Below, in pieces: positions 7,596-15,478 of a stretch of DNA of 64,000 nucleotides; position 1 is the stretch's first letter; every line of letters begins with the position of its first letter. The notes under the pieces were generated by a model. That model searched no databases. It saw only the letters and a program-made list of their open reading frames with translations, and was not told the DNA's origin. The position numbers were made by a program, and so were the translations under genes. Source of the DNA: Mycolicibacterium stellerae (GTDB taxonomy: Bacteria; Actinomycetota; Actinomycetes; Mycobacteriales; Mycobacteriaceae); assembly GCF_003719305.1 (NCBI RefSeq), contig NZ_RARC01000005.1:213167-277166 (forward strand), in the 5' to 3' direction.

Positions 7596-9041
7596 TTACG
7601 CCACCGGTGTCGGCACCCAGTTCCCGTGGAATCCCGCAGGAACCCGGTGCGGCAGCTTGATGCTCGCCACGTCGTCAAGGGTCTGCGCATCGAGGATGGC
7701 GAGCTCGCTTCGATCGCCGGCACGGTCATAGACGTAGCCCATGAGGACCCCGTCGTCCTCCGCCGCATCAGGAGACGACGGATGAAAGACGAACTCGCCG
7801 AGCGCTTTCTGCTTCCCAAAGGAGCGCGCCTGGGTGTTGCCGCCGACCAGGTCGTGCTTGAGAAGGACGTCGCTTCCGCTGGCGCCCTCGGCGACCGTCG
7901 GCGCGTAGCCGTACCGGTGCCGCTTGCCGACCAGACGTTCGTCGACGCGGGGGAACTCCTGGCCGCGGTCGTCGATGCGCGATTCCCGCACCTTGCCGTC
8001 GGCGAGATCGACCGTCCACCGGTCGAGAGTCGGCGGACCTTCGGCGGGCCCGAGGTGCTCGGTGTCGAACATCTTCGGATGCCGCACCACGTCCAGAACG
8101 ACGGTGTCGCCGTCGTCGTAGGCGTTCATCGGGTGGAAGACGTAGCAGGGCTCGACGTCGAACCAGCGGACGTCGGAGTTGTCGCCGCCGCGGGGCATCA
8201 CTCCCACCCGGGCGGGATAGCGCGGGTTCCACGAATACGGAAAGCGCCGGTCGGCGCCGCTGGCGCTTGGCTGACGGGCTGAGATGGGATCAGGAATGCG
8301 GACGCGGCCGATCAAGGCCGACAACAACATTCGCGCGGGCAACCGCAAACCGCGCGGCACCGTCATGGTGGCTGCCTGGGCCGCGTCGAAGGTGACGGGC
8401 AGGTCGTAGAACACCACGTGCTTTTCCGTCAGCGACATGTCGTGCATCATCGGGCTGCCCGCCACGTCGATGTCGACGGTGCGTCGCGCCTTGCCGTCGG
8501 TGCCGATCACCGAGTACTGCACGGTGTTGCCGCGGTACATGCTGTACGAAACGGCGTGCAGCTCACCGGTTTCCGGGTCACGCTTGGGATGCGCGGTGTA
8601 CCCGCCGGTTAACGTGCCGTCGAAGTCGCAGACGCCGACGGTGTCGAGTTCGTCGGTCAGCTCCATGTTCGTGACACCCGACTCGATCAACGCGAGGGTC
8701 CGGCCGGCATGGCCGATGACGTTGGTGTTGGCGCCGATTCCGGAGAGGCGGAATTCACCTGCGGGTGGGGTCTCGCCCAGTGCTCTTGCGGTCTGCGGGC
8801 CACGCACCCATCTGTTCCGGTACCACTCGGCCTTGCCGTCCCGGATGCGGATGCCGTGCACCATGCCGTCGCCGACGAACCAGTGGTACAGCTCGGGATC
8901 GATCTCGCCGACCGGGTTGGGCCCATTGCGTAGATAGCGCCCATCCAGATACTGCGGGATCGTCCCGGCCACATCCAGGTCGGTCAGTGTGTATTCACGG
9001 TCCACCGGCGCGAATTCGGCCTCGAGATAGCGGTTCGTCAC
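7596..9041 (-). CDS. Carotenoid cleavage oxygenase (RPE65/CCO family)
   Basis: Non-haem Fe(II) dioxygenase of about 481 aa that cleaves carotenoid or apocarotenoid double bonds. The four iron-binding His contexts are present: YTAHPKRD, MMHDMSLTEKHVVF, CYVFHPMNAYDDGD and FHGNWVP at the C-terminus; the N-terminal YLRNGPNP is typical. The open frame extends ~220 codons further upstream, but through the divergent tetR gene. GTG 9041 has AAGGGGG upstream and gives a family-typical N-terminus. Expression is probably controlled by the adjacent TetR through the tandem operators at 9055-9092. Confidence 0.92.
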   Translation of the reverse strand: MTNRYLEAEFAPVDREYTLTDLDVAGTIPQYLDGRYLRNGPNPVGEIDPELYHWFVGDGMVHGIRIRDGKAEWYRNRWVRGPQTARALGETPPAGEFRLSGIGANTNVIGHAGRTLALIESGVTNMELTDELDTVGVCDFDGTLTGGYTAHPKRDPETGELHAVSYSMYRGNTVQYSVIGTDGKARRTVDIDVAGSPMMHDMSLTEKHVVFYDLPVTFDAAQAATMTVPRGLRLPARMLLSALIGRVRIPDPISARQPSASGADRRFPYSWNPRYPARVGVMPRGGDNSDVRWFDVEPCYVFHPMNAYDDGDTVVLDVVRHPKMFDTEHLGPAEGPPTLDRWTVDLADGKVRESRIDDRGQEFPRVDERLVGKRHRYGYAPTVAEGASGSDVLLKHDLVGGNTQARSFGKQKALGEFVFHPSSPDAAEDDGVLMGYVYDRAGDRSELAILDAQTLDDVASIKLPHRVPAGFHGNWVPTPVA

Positions 9042-9054
9042 GCGACACCCCCTT

Positions 9055-9092
9055 ATAACGGTGTTATCGATGCTCTTGTATAACACCGTTAT
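9055..9092. promoter_or_regulatory. Tandem TetR operators between carotenoid oxygenase and tetR
   Basis: ATAACGGTGTTAT (9055-9067) and ATAACACCGTTAT (9080-9092) are perfect reverse complements with a 12-base spacer. Each arm is itself a dyad, ATAAC-N3-GTTAT. They fill the gap between the divergent starts at 9041 and 9099. This is the usual place for autoregulation by a TetR repressor that also controls the neighbour. Confidence 0.8.
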
Positions 9093-9098
9093 GGCACC

Positions 9099-9767
9099 AT
9101 GGCAACCGTGAACGGTGTTCGGGATCAACTGGTCGATGCGGGTATACGGGTGCTCGAGCGCGACGGCATGCCCGCTCTCAGCGCGCGAAAACTGGCCGCG
9201 GAGACCGGCACCTCGACGATGGCCGTCTACACCCACTTCGGCGGCATGACCGGGCTGATCGACGCCATCGCGAGCGAGGCGTTCACCCGCTTCACCCACG
9301 CGCTGACCGACATTGACCAGACCGACGACCCGGTGGCCGACTACATGGTGATGGGGGTGCACTATCGCGAGTTCGCACTCGCCAACCCGAAGCGCTATCA
9401 GCTGATGTTCGGCACGTCGGCGGAGTCTCTGGACCGCCACCACGCCGACCTGACCGTCACCGGCAACGCCAGCGACCGGGCCGAGTTCGCGGTGTCCTTC
9501 GAGGCGCTGCTGAGCGTGGTGCGGCGGATGACTGCGGCGGGCCGGATTCGCGACGACGGGGAATCGGCGATCGCCGGGCGGCTGTGGAGCATCATCCACG
9601 GCGCGGTGCTGCTCGAGATCGCCGGCTTCTTCGGACACGTTGGGCGCGCAGTCACCGAGATACTGGCGCCGATCACCATCGACGTTCTGGTCGGTATGGG
9701 TGACGAGCGCGAGCGAGCAAACCAATCGCTGGCTACAGCGGTCGCCCGCGTCGGCGATCGGATCTAG
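9099..9767 (+). CDS. TetR family transcriptional regulator
   Basis: 222-aa TetR regulator: N-terminal helix-turn-helix (ALSARKLAAETGTSTMAVYTHFGGMTGLI, about residues 25-55) and a helical ligand-binding domain of the WHG-type with HYREFALANPKRYQLMF. It is divergent from the carotenoid oxygenase, with paired operators between them; the simplest reading is a repressor of the oxygenase/amine oxidase pair and of itself. ATG 9099 lies 7 bases after the second operator with no clear ribosome site, so the transcript may be leaderless or nearly so. GTG 9108 is an alternative start. Confidence 0.88.
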   Translation: MATVNGVRDQLVDAGIRVLERDGMPALSARKLAAETGTSTMAVYTHFGGMTGLIDAIASEAFTRFTHALTDIDQTDDPVADYMVMGVHYREFALANPKRYQLMFGTSAESLDRHHADLTVTGNASDRAEFAVSFEALLSVVRRMTAAGRIRDDGESAIAGRLWSIIHGAVLLEIAGFFGHVGRAVTEILAPITIDVLVGMGDERERANQSLATAVARVGDRI

Positions 9768-9862
9768 CCTCCCGCCTTACATAGAACTATTCCGCATTAC
9801 CCGCCAAGTCGCTGCGAACGTGCCAAGGTTTACAGCAAAGATCGCATCCTTTTGGAGGCCCC

Positions 9863-10480
9863 GTGTCCAACACATTCGCATGGCGCGCCGTAGCTGCGCT
9901 GTCCGCGCCCGTTGTCGTCGGATCTGTCCTGTTCGCCACCCCGGCGACGGCGTTTGACCGTACCGATAGCGACGGCGACGGCACCGCGGACGTCTTCGAG
10001 AACCTGATCGGCACCAACCCCAATGACCCGAACTCGTACGCGATCGACGTTGACAAGGACGGCTACCCCGACTTCTACGAGTTGGACAAAGGCAGCAACC
10101 CAGACGATCCCAACTCCCGCCCGCCTGACCCTGTGGTGGACACACCGGCGGCAGGCACTGGCACTGGCGGCCAACGGCCGGATACCGACGGCGACGGTCT
10201 CTTCGACGATGACGAAAAGAACGTCTACCGCACGAATCCCCAGGTGGCGGACACCGACGGCGACGGCGGGTCCGACGGTGCCGAGGTGTACGAAAGCACA
10301 AATCCCCTTGTTGCCGACAACCAGACGCGCGAAGACGGCGATGGTGACGGCTTGTTCGATGTCGACGAGGTGCAGCTGTACGGCACCGACCCGGCGAATT
10401 CCGACACCGACTCCGACGGAGTCGGTGACGGAGCAGAAAGGGAGAACGGCACCAGCCCGACCAACCCTGACGAGTCCTGA
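9863..10480 (+). CDS. Secreted protein with thrombospondin type 3-like Ca-binding repeats
   Basis: 205 aa; GTG start with GGAGG 6-10 bases upstream, signal peptide ending near ATPATA (about residue 30). The mature protein is strongly acidic and built of at least six D-x-D-x-D-G loops (DSDGDGTAD, DVDKDGYPD, DTDGDGLFD, DTDGDGGSD, DGDGDGLFD, DTDSDGVGD), most followed by E and a short T/S-N-P linker. This resembles thrombospondin type 3 or calcium-binding adhesin repeats. A Pro/Gly/Thr linker separates repeats 2 and 3. It is exported and likely calcium-rigidified; its role is unknown. Confidence 0.85.
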   Translation: MSNTFAWRAVAALSAPVVVGSVLFATPATAFDRTDSDGDGTADVFENLIGTNPNDPNSYAIDVDKDGYPDFYELDKGSNPDDPNSRPPDPVVDTPAAGTGTGGQRPDTDGDGLFDDDEKNVYRTNPQVADTDGDGGSDGAEVYESTNPLVADNQTREDGDGDGLFDVDEVQLYGTDPANSDTDSDGVGDGAERENGTSPTNPDES

Positions 10481-10494
10481 GGCCGAGGCCCTCG

Positions 10495-11436
10495 TCAGGT
10501 AAGCCCGGTCCGAAGTAGGTCCCACGCCAGGCGCCGGGCCTCGGCGGCCTTCTCGTACATCACCCGCTGCACGGACGGGATCGGATTCGGCTCTGTCGCG
10601 CGCCCGTCGACGATGTCGTCACACACGTCCTGAGCGACCCGAATCCCCAGCAGGACAGCCTCGTTGACACCCTCGAGTGCCTGATCGAGGCGAGCGTCGT
10701 CAACGATTTGGTGGGCATTGGCGAGCTCGACCGAGAAGTCGTTCACGACGTGGCCGATCTGCTCGAAGATCGGCAGCATCGCCTGCTCCCGCTCACCGCG
10801 ATCCTTGCTTCCCAGGATGCCCGCGCCCCGGTTCCACAGCGTCGCCAGCATCTGGGTATGCAGGCCGACCGCCCGCGACACCTCGATCACCGCTTGCTTT
10901 TGAAGCTGATTGCGCAATTGTGTGCGTTCGACCTCGGCCTGCCTGTGGTGGGCATCCATCGCGGCGCGATGCGATTTCAGCTGGCTCTCCAGTTCGACCT
11001 TGTGCAGCTTCTGCGTGAGTGCCAACTCGCGCGCGGAGCGCTCTTCGGCCGCGGCCCGCTCGACCGTCGAGCGCCGCTCGGCGGCCGCCAGCTCGATGCG
11101 CAACCGGTCCTCCGCCTGAGCCGCTCGCTGGTTCGCCTGCCGCTGGACGTTGACGGTCTGCCACATGATGACCAGCACCGCGCAGAACACGGCGGCGCCG
11201 AAGAACCAGTCCGCCTTCGAGCCGGCATCGCCGGGGCCGAGCAGAATGAACCACGCGATGGCCAGTCCGCCCGCGGCACCGCAGGACAGCCAGCCGACTC
11301 CGCGCCAGCCGTCGATCGCAGCGAACCAGCCGCCGTCCGTCCGGGCCAGCGCGGTCCCGGGCGTCGGCTCGCTCGCGTCCCGCACCTCGCCGCGTTCTGA
11401 CTGGTCGCTGGCCGTGGATTCGACAAGTCCTGTCAT
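10495..11436 (-). CDS. Membrane protein with long coiled coil, function unknown
   Basis: About 313 aa. A polar N-terminus (~45 residues), two hydrophobic segments (GWLSCGAAGGLAIAWFILL and WFFGAAVFCAVLVIMW, roughly residues 48-105), then a long charged Ala/Glu/Arg/Gln-rich coiled coil (about 110-190), and a C-terminal helical domain. The topology suggests a two-helix membrane anchor with a cytoplasmic coiled coil. ATG 11436 has GGGAG upstream; the longer GTG at 11439 is less well placed. It converges on the secreted Ca-repeat gene with a 14-base gap. No family recognised. Confidence 0.75.
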   Translation of the reverse strand: MTGLVESTASDQSERGEVRDASEPTPGTALARTDGGWFAAIDGWRGVGWLSCGAAGGLAIAWFILLGPGDAGSKADWFFGAAVFCAVLVIMWQTVNVQRQANQRAAQAEDRLRIELAAAERRSTVERAAAEERSARELALTQKLHKVELESQLKSHRAAMDAHHRQAEVERTQLRNQLQKQAVIEVSRAVGLHTQMLATLWNRGAGILGSKDRGEREQAMLPIFEQIGHVVNDFSVELANAHQIVDDARLDQALEGVNEAVLLGIRVAQDVCDDIVDGRATEPNPIPSVQRVMYEKAAEARRLAWDLLRTGLT

Positions 11437-11439
11437 CAC

Positions 11440-11724
11440 CGATCTCCCGTTCCGCCCGAGCCTCCCCGCGTTCCGGGTAGAGACTCGGGGTACAGACTAG
11501 GGAACCCCGCGCGCCGTCATCACACCGTCCGGCCGACCCGGCCTCACGGCCGTTCGGCCGCGCTTGTCTTGCAGGTAACGCCCCGCGCCAGGGACTCGCG
11601 GTGACGAAGCGCGGCACGCCCGCTAGTGTCAACCCGTGCTCAAGTCGAGCGGGGCGACGGGGAGGCACACGTCGTCGGCTGCTCACCGCTAACGGAACTG
11701 ACCTTTGAGAGATTCGAGTTGCCC
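11440..11724. other. Divergent intergenic region with -10 elements
   Basis: A 285-base gap between divergent genes. A rightward TAGTGT -10-like hexamer lies at 11624-11629. A leftward TAGTCT lies in the stretch near 11500. The rightward -10 would start transcription near 11636, downstream of the GTG at 11626; this argues for the ATG at 11725 as the start of the next gene. No other structure recognised. Confidence 0.4.
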
Positions 11725-12309
11725 ATGGGACAAGCCGCGCCACAAGATGATTCGTCGATCATCGTCAGTCTGTCCGAGGCGGCGATGCACATGTACAGCG
11801 CCGCGATCGACGCCCTGCCGTTCGCCGAGGACAAGAAGTTCCATAAGCGGGCCGATGTCGTGCTCGAGGGAATGCGGAAACTGCGCTCGGCCCTGGGTGA
11901 CGCAGCAAGCAGTAGCAGGCCCTCACCTGCCGTGATCGTCGAGCTCAGCAACGTACGGCGCCGGTATGACTCCCTCATGGAGCATGCCGCCGCCGCCCCC
12001 GGATCGAGTCTGGGCCAGCAGCTGTACGTCACACGGGTGCACGCCAAGCTGTCGGCGGAGGAGGTGGCCAACGGGGCCGGACTGCCCACCCATCTGCCCG
12101 ATGAGCTCGAGGCAGGTGGCACGCCCAACGATGACGAGGCCGCAAAGATCCGGGACACCATCGCCGCGCTTGGCGGAGTGCCCGGCACCGAACACCTGCA
12201 GCATCACGAATCCGAGCCCGAGCATCATGAGGCCGAGGAGCACCACGACCACGACGGGTCACATGTCAACGGTCACGAAGAGCATTTCGCGGAAGAGAAC
12301 GCCGGCTAG
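11725..12309 (+). CDS. Hypothetical protein with His/Glu-rich tail
   Basis: 194 aa if started at ATG 11725; an upstream frame to GTG 11626 adds 33 unconvincing residues that would precede the predicted transcription start. The body is helical and Ala-rich, with an HTH-like stretch (LSAEEVANGAGLPTHLPDELEAG). The last ~35 residues are dominated by His, Glu and Asp (HHESEPEHHEAEEHHDHDG), a plausible Zn/Ni-binding tail. Family not recognised, function unknown. Confidence 0.65.
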   Translation: MGQAAPQDDSSIIVSLSEAAMHMYSAAIDALPFAEDKKFHKRADVVLEGMRKLRSALGDAASSSRPSPAVIVELSNVRRRYDSLMEHAAAAPGSSLGQQLYVTRVHAKLSAEEVANGAGLPTHLPDELEAGGTPNDDEAAKIRDTIAALGGVPGTEHLQHHESEPEHHEAEEHHDHDGSHVNGHEEHFAEENAG

Positions 12310-12338
12310 TTTCCGGCTGAAAATTCTCCGAGAAAAAG

Positions 12339-12363
12339 TGTCCGGCGCCGCGGCGCCCGCGTC
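12339..12363 (+). promoter_or_regulatory. Possible ECF-type promoter upstream of the sigma gene
   Basis: TGTCC (12339-12343) and CGTC (12360-12363) are separated by 16 bases. This spacing resembles -35/-10 pairs of several ECF sigma groups (TGTC...CGTC). The spacer holds a perfect dyad GGCGCC-GC-GGCGCC (12344-12357). It could be an autoregulatory promoter for the sigma gene at 12490. Low-information motifs. Confidence 0.3.
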
Positions 12364-12414
12364 TCCTACCTATGAGTGCGACCCAGCCGGGTTCGCCGTG
12401 GGAGAGGAGCACAC

Positions 12415-12450
12415 ATGACCGACACCCTTGCCTATTCCCGACTGACCTGA
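12415..12450 (+). CDS. Possible 11-codon leader ORF
   Basis: ATG 12415 has a very strong ribosome site (GGAGAGGAG, 12401-12409) and encodes only MTDTLAYSRLT before a stop, 39 bases ahead of the sigma factor. A ribosome site this good on such a short frame suggests either a leader peptide or a remnant of an older sigma start. Confidence 0.35.
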   Translation: MTDTLAYSRLT

Positions 12451-12489
12451 TCGAATAACCGCACTACCCGTGTCATGGGAAGCGCAGTC

Positions 12490-13995
12490 ATGACGGCAGT
12501 ACCCCACTGGGACATCGTGGGCCCAGCCGAAACCGACGCGGACCTCGCCCGCGCCGCGGCTGCCGGTGACCGTGTGGCGTTCGCAGGCATATACGACCGG
12601 TACGCCGACCGACTCCACGACTTCTGCGTCGGGATGCTGCGCGATCGCGACGACGCCGCCGACTGCGTCCAGGACGCGTTCTGCACTGCCGCTTCACGGC
12701 TGGGCCAGCTGCGCGACGCCGACAAGCTTCGACCGTGGCTGTATGCCATCGCCCGCAATGAGGCGCTGCGCCGCCTGCGGGACCGCCGCCGCGAAACCCT
12801 CTCCGACGAACTGCCTGAAACCGTGTCTGACGAGCCTGGCCCGGAAACCCTGGCCGCACGCACCGAACTCGCCGACCTGATCTCCGACGCGGCGGGCGGG
12901 CTGTCCGACCGCGACCGGTCGATCCTGGAATTGACCTACCGGCACGGCCTTGACGGGCCCGACCTCGCCGAAGCGCTGTGCGTCAGCCCGGCCAACGCCA
13001 CCAAGATGGTGCAGCGCCTGCGCGACACCGTCGAGCGTTCGCTCGGCGCGCTGCTGGTGGCCCGGCGCATCCGAAATACCGGCGCGGGATGCCCCGAGCT
13101 GACCGCGATTCTGGACGGCTGGGACGGCCACTTCACCGTGTTGATGCGCAAGCGCATCGCCCGCCACATCGAATCCTGCGCAATCTGCCACAACGACCGG
13201 CAGCGGCTGGTGAGCCCCGTGGCGCTGCTCGGCGCAACGCCTGCGTTCATCCCTGCGCCCGCGGCCCTGCGCGAACGGACCCTCGACGGGATTCGACTCG
13301 CGCCGTCGACAGGTCCGATCGAGGCAGAAGTGGCTGAGCCCGTCGCCGATAGCCCCGCAGCCGGGCCGACTGCGCCGATCCCCGTCGGGCCTGTCGGGCC
13401 CGTCGAGCCCGTCGCGCGGCAGCCCGGCAAGCGGACCCGCCGTGGGCTGCTGGCCATCGGGTTGCTCGCGGCGGTCGTCGCCGCTTCGCTCGGGCTGGCG
13501 ATCACCTGGCAGCAGCACAAGAACGTCAACATCGCCCCTGCCGATATCAAGGAAACCGCGTCCCAGGCGGTCAACACGACGCCGAGCGAAACTGCGAGCC
13601 AGACGCCGAGCAGCCCGATACCGTCGCCGCCGACGGCGACGACGTCGCTGTCGGTGCCCCCTGTCGCGGAGCTGCCGTCGGCGACCGCGACATCAGAGGC
13701 TCCGCCGCCGCGGGAGGTCGCCCCGGAACCGCCGGCGTTCCAAGAGCCGACACCGGCCCAGCCGCCCGAACCGGGCGTGCCCGACCCTCGCACGCCAGCG
13801 GATCTGCCGAACGACGCCATCGCGCCGCGTGACCAACGCGCGCAGCCGCCTGCCCGAATCGCGGGTGTTCCGCCGTCGCCCGCTGCGGAGCAACCAAACC
13901 GGCGCGCAATCAATCCGCCGCCTTCGAAGCCGACGCAGCGCAGGGTGATCCGTTCGGTCCCCGGGTTGAATTCGGAACCCGACCCACCGCGCTGA
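12490..13995 (+). CDS. ECF sigma factor fused to zinc anti-sigma motif and membrane anchor
   Basis: About 501 aa. Residues ~15-170 form ECF sigma-70 regions 2 and 4 (AFAGIYDRYADRLHDFCVGMLRD, DAADCVQDAF, RPWLYAIARNEALRRLR; region 4 LSDRDRSILELTYRHGLDGPDLAEAL). Then comes a ZAS-type zinc motif, H226-x3-C230-x2-C233, the hallmark of anti-sigma factors. A single membrane helix follows at ~318-340 (GLLAIGLLAAVVAASLGLAITW), then a ~160-residue Pro/Ser/Thr-rich tail expected outside the membrane. The protein therefore carries its own likely inhibitor and sensor; release by proteolysis is an inference. ATG 12490 has GGAAG seven bases upstream; ATG 12475 is an alternative. No separate anti-sigma gene is adjacent. 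Confidence 0.88.
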   Translation: MTAVPHWDIVGPAETDADLARAAAAGDRVAFAGIYDRYADRLHDFCVGMLRDRDDAADCVQDAFCTAASRLGQLRDADKLRPWLYAIARNEALRRLRDRRRETLSDELPETVSDEPGPETLAARTELADLISDAAGGLSDRDRSILELTYRHGLDGPDLAEALCVSPANATKMVQRLRDTVERSLGALLVARRIRNTGAGCPELTAILDGWDGHFTVLMRKRIARHIESCAICHNDRQRLVSPVALLGATPAFIPAPAALRERTLDGIRLAPSTGPIEAEVAEPVADSPAAGPTAPIPVGPVGPVEPVARQPGKRTRRGLLAIGLLAAVVAASLGLAITWQQHKNVNIAPADIKETASQAVNTTPSETASQTPSSPIPSPPTATTSLSVPPVAELPSATATSEAPPPREVAPEPPAFQEPTPAQPPEPGVPDPRTPADLPNDAIAPRDQRAQPPARIAGVPPSPAAEQPNRRAINPPPSKPTQRRVIRSVPGLNSEPDPPR

Positions 13996-14018
13996 CGGCA
14001 CACGGGCATGCTGGGTCG

Positions 14019-14786
14019 ATGGACCGCATCGCGATCATCGACGCCGAAGCGCAACGATTTTCCGACGTGCTCGCCTCATCCGATCCGGCGGCGCGCTGCC
14101 CCACCTGCCCGGACTGGACGGCCGGCGATCTGCTGTGGCACCTGACCGAGGTTCATTACTTCTGGGCCGGGGTGCTGGGGCAGCGGGTGCTGTCTGGAGC
14201 CGAACTGCCCGCCGTCGAGCAGGCCAAGCCCGAACGTCCTTCGGCGATGGCCGATCTGGTGGCGCTGCGGGCGAGCGCGACGGCCGCGCTACTGCACGAG
14301 CTCGCCCAGCGTGAAGACGCCGAGCCGTGCTGGTCGTGGTGGCCGCCCGACCAGACCGTCGGCTTCACCAGGCGGATGCAGACCTATGAGGCGACGATGC
14401 ACCGCGTCGACGCCGAGTTGACGGCGGGTGCGCCGGTTGGCGCCATCGCCGACGACGTCGCGTCGGGCGCCCTCGACCACGCCGTCGATGTGATGTGGGG
14501 CTGGATGCCCGGCGGCGCCACCTACCGCGTAGACAGCGTTATCGAACTCGTCGCGAACGGCACCGAGGCACGGTGGCTCGTCGAGATCGGGTCGTGGACC
14601 GCATCCAACGGGGAGACCGCACCGCGGGCGGCACGTGCGACGGCGGGCGAGCCGACAGCCGTCGTCACCGGATCGGTGGAGGATCTTGCGCTGTGGGCGT
14701 GGACCCGTGGCGGCACCGTGGGCATCGCTGGAGACCCCGCATCCCTGGCAGCGCTCGACGCGCTGATCGCCCAGGGCATGCCGTAG
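14019..14786 (+). CDS. Mycothiol-dependent maleylpyruvate isomerase family protein
   Basis: 255-aa protein of the MDMPI/DinB-like group: an N-terminal four-helix domain with the metal-binding pattern CPDWTAGDLLWHLTEVHYFW (residues ~30-50) and a C-terminal alpha/beta SCP2-like domain (TAVVTGSVEDLALWAWTRGG). Members use mycothiol as cofactor for isomerisation or conjugation; the substrate is unknown. It starts 23 bases after the sigma gene on the same strand, so it may be cotranscribed. Confidence 0.8.
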   Translation: MDRIAIIDAEAQRFSDVLASSDPAARCPTCPDWTAGDLLWHLTEVHYFWAGVLGQRVLSGAELPAVEQAKPERPSAMADLVALRASATAALLHELAQREDAEPCWSWWPPDQTVGFTRRMQTYEATMHRVDAELTAGAPVGAIADDVASGALDHAVDVMWGWMPGGATYRVDSVIELVANGTEARWLVEIGSWTASNGETAPRAARATAGEPTAVVTGSVEDLALWAWTRGGTVGIAGDPASLAALDALIAQGMP

Positions 14787-14789
14787 CGG

Positions 14790-15443
14790 TCAGCTGTCGA
14801 GTTCGCCCGCGATTCCTCGCTCGATCGCGGCGCGGGTGCGCTCCGGCAGCACGATGAGACCGTCGAGTTCTCGTCGGGCAACGTCGAAGGCGCGCTCCCG
14901 TTCCTGCGGTGTCGCGGCGGTGTCCGTCGCGATGCGCAGCGCGCCGTGTGCACGGGAGAGCCGCTGCTGTTGCTCCCTGGAGAAGTCGTTGCGGCGCTTG
15001 CGGATCGCTTCGGCTTCCGCGACATCGAACGCCGTCACGTACTCCTCGACGGCGTCACGGTAATCGCGAGCGGCGCCGCTGTCGTCGAGCAGATCGCCCG
15101 GCGCGGCGGGACGCAGCAGATCGGCCCGCAGCTTGGCGCGGTGGAACCGCTGCGTGAACGGATCGCGCATATCGGTCATCAGCGGATAGTCGAGCAGCTT
15201 GCTGACGTCCATCTCGTAGTCGAGCCAGCGGGTGTCGGTGCGGTCGTGCTCGCGCACCGTCCGCTCGATCGCCTGCCGCTGCGCCGACTTGTTGGTCCGT
15301 TCCAGCGCAGGCGCCTCACCCGCCGGGACATCGTCGATGCGTTCGCGGACCTTGGACACCGCCTTGAAGCCGCCGTAGATCAAGCCGATCACCGGCACGA
15401 TCACAATCAGCAGCTCCACCAGACGCACGATGAGCAAGCCCAC
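14790..15443 (-). CDS. Membrane-anchored hypothetical protein
   Basis: About 217 aa with one N-terminal membrane helix (LLIVRLVELLIVIVPVIGLIYGG) and a charged, helical cytoplasmic domain rich in Arg/Asp/Glu. The open frame continues far upstream into the DMT transporter gene, but that part is antisense-like noise. GTG 15443 is chosen; TTG 15437, with GGAG five bases upstream, is equally possible. It follows the DMT transporter on the same strand with a 35-base gap. Family not recognised. Confidence 0.7.
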   Translation of the reverse strand: MGLLIVRLVELLIVIVPVIGLIYGGFKAVSKVRERIDDVPAGEAPALERTNKSAQRQAIERTVREHDRTDTRWLDYEMDVSKLLDYPLMTDMRDPFTQRFHRAKLRADLLRPAAPGDLLDDSGAARDYRDAVEEYVTAFDVAEAEAIRKRRNDFSREQQQRLSRAHGALRIATDTAATPQERERAFDVARRELDGLIVLPERTRAAIERGIAGELDS

Positions 15444-15478
15444 TCCGCCAGGATGCCACCGACGGTTGCCATGGGCGG

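Noticed and set aside
9042..9725. Upstream extension of the carotenoid oxygenase frame
   Set aside because: It runs antisense through the tetR gene and the operators; the family N-terminus begins at GTG 9041.
11636..11692. 18-codon GTG frame exactly six bases after a TAGTGT -10
   Set aside because: It fits a leaderless start by position, but it is very short, without features, and may only mark the transcription start of the next gene.
12694..14054. Two long minus-strand frames (274 and 372 codons) opposite the sigma gene
   Set aside because: Antisense shadows of a GC-rich gene; no domains, no ribosome sites.
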